Source: Saururus chinensis (lineage: Eukaryota; Streptophyta; Magnoliopsida; Piperales; Saururaceae). Taken from it: a stretch of DNA of 64,000 bases. Shown piece after piece: positions 58,853-64,000 of this stretch. Both the position numbers and the translations under genes were made by a program. The stretch's first letter is position 1. Every line of letters begins with the position of its first letter. The notes beneath the pieces are model-generated. The model was given only the letters and a program-made list of their open reading frames with translations. It was not told the DNA's origin and searched no databases. The stretch is taken from positions 28,096,995 through 28,160,994 of the forward strand of contig CP141142.1 of NCBI GenBank assembly GCA_035235625.1, given 5' to 3'.

Positions 58853-61800
58853 TTGATTGCTGACTTGATGGACAAGAGATACATCTGGCCTAGTGCATCT
58901 CCTTGGGTTGCACCGGTTCTCTTCGTTAGAAAGAAGAATGGTTCCCTTAGGATTTGCATTGATTACTGGATGTTGAATCAGGTCACAATCAAGAACAAGT
59001 ATCCTTTGCCATGTATTGATGATTTATTTGATTAGTTGTAGTAAGCCAAAGTGTTCTTTAAGATTTATTTGAGGTTGGGTTACCATCAACTTCATATTCG
59101 ACCCGAAGATGTGTCTAAAACTACTTTTAGGACACATTATGGGCATTATGAGTTCTTGGTTATGCTTTTTGGGCTTACCAATGCACGAACATCTTTTATG
59201 GACTTGACAAATATAGTCTTCAGGCCTTATTTGGATTGGGTTGTCATCATTTTTGTGGATAACATATTGATTTATTCAACTAGAAAGGAGGATCATGAAA
59301 AGTACTTGAGGATTGTCTTGCAAACTTTGAGAGACTATAAGTTCTATGAAAAGTTTGACAAGTGTGAACTTGGGTTAAGAGGAAGTGAAATTTTTAGGCC
59401 ATATCATATCCAAGATGGTGTAGTGGTGGACCTAGTGATGCACTGAAATAATATTTAATAAAATGTTTTCAAATTTCTATTTGCAATCCTATTTTGTGTT
59501 AATTCATTGCTGATTTGGGCTATTTATATTTTGAATAAGTTAGTTGGACCTTAATTGAGTTTACATGTCTAAACAGGCTTCAACAAGATACAACTGGAAG
59601 AGGAAGTTAAGCCCAACTACCCAAAGCTATTTAAAAGTCAAGAATGGGCTCCTAATGGTCTAAACATGCATGGAATGGTCGAACACAACCTTGTGGACCC
59701 ATTTGATTTGAGATTTGTATGAATAGAACTAAATTATGAAAGAAGTTGATTCGGATAGATTGACACAGCCTTAGTATTTAGATCATATCTTTTTATGTAT
59801 AATTCGGATTGATACGATTTTAGTGGTAATGGAAAGAAGACTTCCGTGGCTACAAGTGTTATTTCAGGAAGAAATTCCAAATTCTGAAGATATATGGGTC
59901 CAATTAGGCAATCAATCAGGATAAAATTTAGAGATATGATTTGACTTTCCCCTTTGAAGCAACCCTTTCTTTTCCTATAAATAGAGGGGTGGACGTGATA
60001 GATGGGGCATTCTCTCCTCTTTGGAGCTCTCTTCTCCTATTTTCTTCTCTCATTTTGTAATTTTGTTTTTAGTTTCATTATAATGGCATTCTAAAGCTCT
60101 CAAGCTAAGGCTAGGAATGAAGCTTGTACTTGATGTTTAATAGATACTTTGATTCAAGTAAGTTCTTTATCATTTTAAATTGATGTTTCATATTTAAGGA
60201 GTTTATAATCTATATAATTATTTGATTCAGCGTTCATGAAAGGCACGCCGAATGCTTATAATTCCCTGTGATTATACACTTAATACTTTCACGTAGTAAA
60301 CAATCAATTACTATTGTTCTATTTCAAAGTTCTTTAAAAGATATATTTTCCGATTGAGACAAATTTTCATTTGATCTTAATTGAGTTATCATTTGAATGA
60401 AGTATACATTAGAGATTTATTACAAGTGGATTTTTGATGCCTTAACACTTTCTCTTTGAATTGTCTCTTATTATCTATTTCACTTTTCTTCTCTATTCGA
60501 TTCTTTTCATAATAGTTTTCTGTGTCACACAAGGCTTTCCCTGTGGATCGACCTTGTTTACTATAGTTGACAAGTAAAAAAAAAAGAAATCTGAACTAGA
60601 CTCCTTCATAGTCTTAGTTTGGACGTAACACCACCTAGCTAAGGTGGAAATAGTTTTGTAGTAGGAGCTATCTATAAATGCTTTTGAAGTCCCGAGTATC
60701 CTAGCCCTTGTGGGATACTATCGGAGGTTCATCGAAAGTTTCTCTTGCATCGTGACTCCTATGACTAAGTTGATAAGGAAGAGTGAGAAGTTTGAATGGA
60801 GTAAAGCATGTGAGGAATGTTTTCAAGAGTTGAAGAAGAGGCTAACTTCAGCGCTGGTCTTAGCCTTATGTTTAGGGAGTAGAGGATTTGTTGTCTATAG
60901 TGATGCTTCGCAGAAAGGTTTAGGTTGTGTGTTGATAATAAAGTATAGGAAAGTGGTAGCTTATGCTTCTCATCAACTCAGAGTGCATAAGTGATACTAC
61001 CCAATGCATGAAATAGAGTTAGCGTTAGTTGTCTTTATATTAAAGATTTTCCTTTATGTTGAAAAGTTTGAAGTGTTCGTGGACCACAAAAGTTTAAAGT
61101 ATCTCTTCACACAAAGTGACATGAACATGAGGCAAAGAAGATAGTTGGAATTCCTAAAGAATTATGACTTCACAATTTCTTATCATCCAAGGAAAACTAA
61201 TGTGGTGGTAAATGCGTTGAATAGGAAATTGGCAACTTCGGTAGCTTGCGTGTGTGTACAAGAAAGACTTTTGTAGGAAGAGATCATCAAGCTTAAACCG
61301 GAGATAACTTTGGAAGATACAAGCAAGTGGTTTGCTAATCTTTCCATAAGTTCCAATTTGGTGGATAAGGTGGTTGAAGAACAAAAGGGAGATGAAGTAT
61401 CCAAGCAATGAAAGCTAAGTTGTAAGGGAAATTTGTTATTGACTTTGAAGAAAAAATTGATGGAAGCTTAACTTTTCATGGGTGGTTGTGTGTGCCGAAT
61501 GCTCTAGAGTTGAGGGAGTGCATTCTTTCAGAGGCACATTACTCTAGGTTCTCCCATCCATCCAAGGGGAATTGAGACGTACCATGATGTAAAGCAGACA
61601 TTTTGGTGGGGAGGAATGAAGAAAGTCATTGCCTCTTTTATGTCCAAGTATTTGATTTGTCAACAGGTAAAAGCAGAACATCGTCATCCAGGAGGTATGT
61701 TACAACCTCTACCTATTCTGAAGCAGAAGTGAGAGAATGTGGCTATGGACTTTGTTTCAAGGCTTCTTAGATCGTCAAGTGGCAATGACTCGATGTAGGT

Positions 61801-61907
61801 TATCATTGATCGATTCACGAAGTCTACACATTTCATTACTATGCGGATGACTATTTCCATGAACATGTTTGCAACGCTTTATGTAAAGGAGTTTGTTCAG
61901 TTACATG
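58853..61907 (+). mobile_element. Ty3/gypsy pol fossil, split by a solo LTR
   Basis: Reverse-transcriptase words [19 protein letters not shown] and [11 protein letters not shown] (near 58,890-58,970) and the VVIIFVDNILIYS catalytic region (near 59,240) are followed, after a 1.2-kb insertion, by YYRRFIESFS (60,716), the RNase H region GFVVYSDASQKGLGCVL (near 60,885-60,935), and an integrase part (VDFVNRS-side, near 61,560-61,870). The order is that of a plant gypsy polyprotein. Broken several times; cut at the left by a copia LTR fragment and at the right by the copia LTR starting at 61,908. No gag or LTR of its own is visible. Confidence 0.85.
59436..60633 (+). mobile_element. Solo LTR inserted in the gypsy pol fossil
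   Basis: Starts TGATGCACTG, ends GTAACACCA, 1,198 bp, with a perfect 5-bp target duplication CCTAG (59,431-59,435 and 60,634-60,638). A TATA region CCTATAAATAGAGGGG stands near 59,975, followed by a CTCTCTTCTCC leader-like stretch. GTGGATCGACC near the 3' end is typical of plant LTR ends. No internal sequence. Younger than the gypsy copy it splits. Confidence 0.82.
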
Positions 61908-63206
61908 TGTTAGAACATATGTGTCATATGTTAGGTTAATTGGCTAATTTCTTTGTCAAAATTATGACAAAAGTCTTGAGTATGTAATTAGTCTTAAAAT
62001 ATGATTCGATGTAGTTGTGCCTGAGTCAGGTTTGAAATTAATAGACTTGAAAAATAGGCGCAAATGTGATCTTATAACTTAAGATTGAAGACTAAAGGAT
62101 GTTGATGGATTATGAAGCTTATGTAAATCTCATTCTCATACAAAAAACACTTTGAGAAGTTTCAGAAGTGATTTCAAAGGTTTTATAAGGATTTAAGGTA
62201 AAAAGGGAAAACTGTTAATAAATAGTGTTATCAATCGATCACTGGACAATAAATAGTGTGAAACAATCAATTACTACTTGAATCACCCCTTTGTTAAACG
62301 AAGCCAAGAGTTTATCCATTGTTCGCTTCGTAGATCGATTGATTGCTCAAGGATTCATGGCTTAAGAAAATAGTGAATGATGAATCACTATTTGAAATGA
62401 TCAATCATTAAATAGATTTAGTTGCTATAAAAAAGCTTTTAGATTAGAATTCTTTTCTTGTTAAAGTCAAAGTGCCAAATCATTGTGGAGACTTGTATAA
62501 AGGATAAGAAGTGACAAAATTGATAAGTGGAAAATCTAGAAATAATTAGAGAAGAAGGGACAGAACTTTGCTTATTGTTTTCCTTGAGAATTCATGAAGA
62601 GTTTGAAGAAAAGACCAATGGTGAACTTATGAAGCTAATGCATAACTAAAGAAGACATTTCACACAGAAGTTTCTAAGAGGGGTTGCAAAAAATCTTCAA
62701 TGAGAGATTGAAAAACCCAAAGGTCAAAGTCAATAGAATAAGAGGAGCTTGTTGAAGGTTAAAAGAAGACAAAGCAAGGTGAAATTAAAGTTTCAATTGC
62801 TTGTGGGAGAAGACTTGAAGGCCAACAACGAAAAGAATTTGGGAGCCTAAAAAGGAGTTTGTTTTAGAGTCCAAACAAAGGTAGGTGGTTTGTTTGTGCT
62901 AATGTAATTATCCTACTTGCTAGTAGTGTATTGATTTGGTTCCTTGTAGGGACTGTCATGGTTTTTACCGATTTTGGGTTTTTCACATTAAATTATTATG
63001 TTATGTGTTGTTTACATGCTTTATGTTTTATGGTTTGATGATTCATTAATCGTGAGTGCACTTAGAAATTAGGTTTTTATTATTTTCGATGTATAAGAAA
63101 ATTCTGCATAAAGATGTCATATCTCGTAGTCTTTATCTTTATTTAATAATTGGACTAGGGGCAATGTAGTGATGTGCTAGGTTAACTAGATAGTATTAAA
63201 CTCGCA
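61908..63206 (+). mobile_element. 5' LTR of a Ty1/copia (family 1) element
   Basis: Starts TGTTAGAACATATGTGTC at 61,908 and ends next to a primer-like TGGTAGATGAGC (63,208-63,219), about 1.3 kb. The leader part (AAAAATCTTCAATGAGAGATT near 62,689) parallels 15,330-15,350 of the first element. It contains ATCGATC-type words near 62,230 and 62,335. It cuts the gypsy integrase. Confidence 0.72.
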
Positions 63207-64000
63207 AGTGGTAGATGAGCATTCTTCATTGATAAATTGAGTTTTCTCCATAGTATCAATAAATTTTAGCATGTTAGTGCATCATTATCTTGCTTAATCT
63301 TCCTATATTTTGATTTCTAGTGCTTGATAACTTGTGCTATGGTTTGATTTCTCAATTTTGTCTAGTTTGCTTATTATACTTTTAGAATTACTTTCTAAAC
63401 TTGCTGATTTGTGTGCCCTAGTTAGTTAGTTTGCTTCTCTTATTATTTTTCCTTGCTTTAATTGATTAAAGTTTGTTGCTTAGGTGATTTTTTGTTGGAT
63501 TAATTTTAATAGCTGGTTCAAATAACTCAATGAATGAACATGGGGATTTGGGTAATCTGATGAATCGTCCACCCTTGTTTGATGGTCAAAATTTCTCATA
63601 TTTGAAAAATAAGTTGAGAGCTTTTATTCAAGTGCTTGATGGGAATGCCTAGAAAGCGGTGATTAAAGGTTGGAATCCTCCAATTTTAAAGACGCAAATG
63701 AAAATTAAATATTAAAAGATGAAAGTGAATGTGATAAAAATAAAATAAAACTTGCAAATAAAAAATGTAAAGCCCTTACTGCATTGTTCAATGTCGTAGG
63801 AAAATTATAACATAAGCTATTTTTTAATTGCACATCTATTAAGAGATTGTGAAATATAATGAGGGAATTGAGGTTGTTAAAGTGTTTAGGCTACAGATGC
63901 TTACCCTTAAATTTGAAAACATGATAATAAGTAAAGATGAGACTATTTATGAATACTATGCAAAAAATTTAGACATAATAAACACATGTGATCAATGAGG
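63207..64000 (+). mobile_element. Copia (family 1) internal region, gag start, continues past the window
   Basis: From about 63,515 the plus strand reads as a copia gag N-terminus (NRPPLFDGQNFSYLKNKLRAF near 63,565-63,630). This is the usual opening of plant Ty1/copia gag. The rest lies outside the window. Broken. Confidence 0.75.

Overview
This is a stretch of flowering-plant nuclear DNA. The evidence is an intronless coiled-coil NB-LRR immune receptor, a PLS-class pentatricopeptide (PPR) gene remnant, AT-rich intergenic DNA, CACTA transposons and layers of Ty1/copia and Ty3/gypsy fossils. The NLR is the only gene that looks intact. I cannot name the species.

Layout, left half (1-35.6 kb). 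A repeated segment of unknown origin, called here block X, occurs three times. Copy A runs from before the window start to 7,539. Copy B (10,037 to about 13,820) is direct. Copy C (25,541-33,880) is inverted. Each copy carries an exon-like open frame of about 130 codons. A and C share a CACTA transposon at the same site (2,597-6,009 and 27,159-30,509) and a 1.45-kb long-inverted-repeat (foldback) element; B has the unfilled site and instead a solo LTR. A and C form a very large inverted repeat around an 18-kb spacer. The spacer holds a truncated CACTA fragment, the 5'-truncated PPR pseudogene, copy B, and nested copia and gypsy remains (13.86-25.54 kb). Copia pieces on the minus strand lie on both sides of copy C.

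Layout, middle (35.6-44.3 kb). A 54-bp minisatellite and chromovirus-like LTR pieces surround a 4.7-kb CACTA element with intact ends (37,651-42,368, target duplication ACT). Its interior is built of palindromic GCGACGC words, purine tracts and a higher-order tandem array. A (GT)25 microsatellite follows it.

Layout, right half (44.3-64 kb). The NLR (44,360-48,079) is a 1,239-residue CNL in one exon. Its 3' end is repeated about 1.3 kb downstream (49,236-49,505). Comparing the two shows an 8-nt difference that changes the reading frame of the receptor's tail. Beyond lie a 3-kb gypsy LTR on the minus strand, a small LTR with a methionine-tRNA primer site, about 3 kb without recognisable genes, a gypsy pol fossil split by a 1.2-kb solo LTR, and the start of a copia element that runs off the window.

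The genes do not form a pathway. The NLR would act as a cytoplasmic immune receptor; the PPR remnant descends from an organellar RNA-processing gene. I found no tRNA, rRNA, CRISPR or prokaryotic-type system. Boundaries were placed by reading repeats by eye; identities are estimates.
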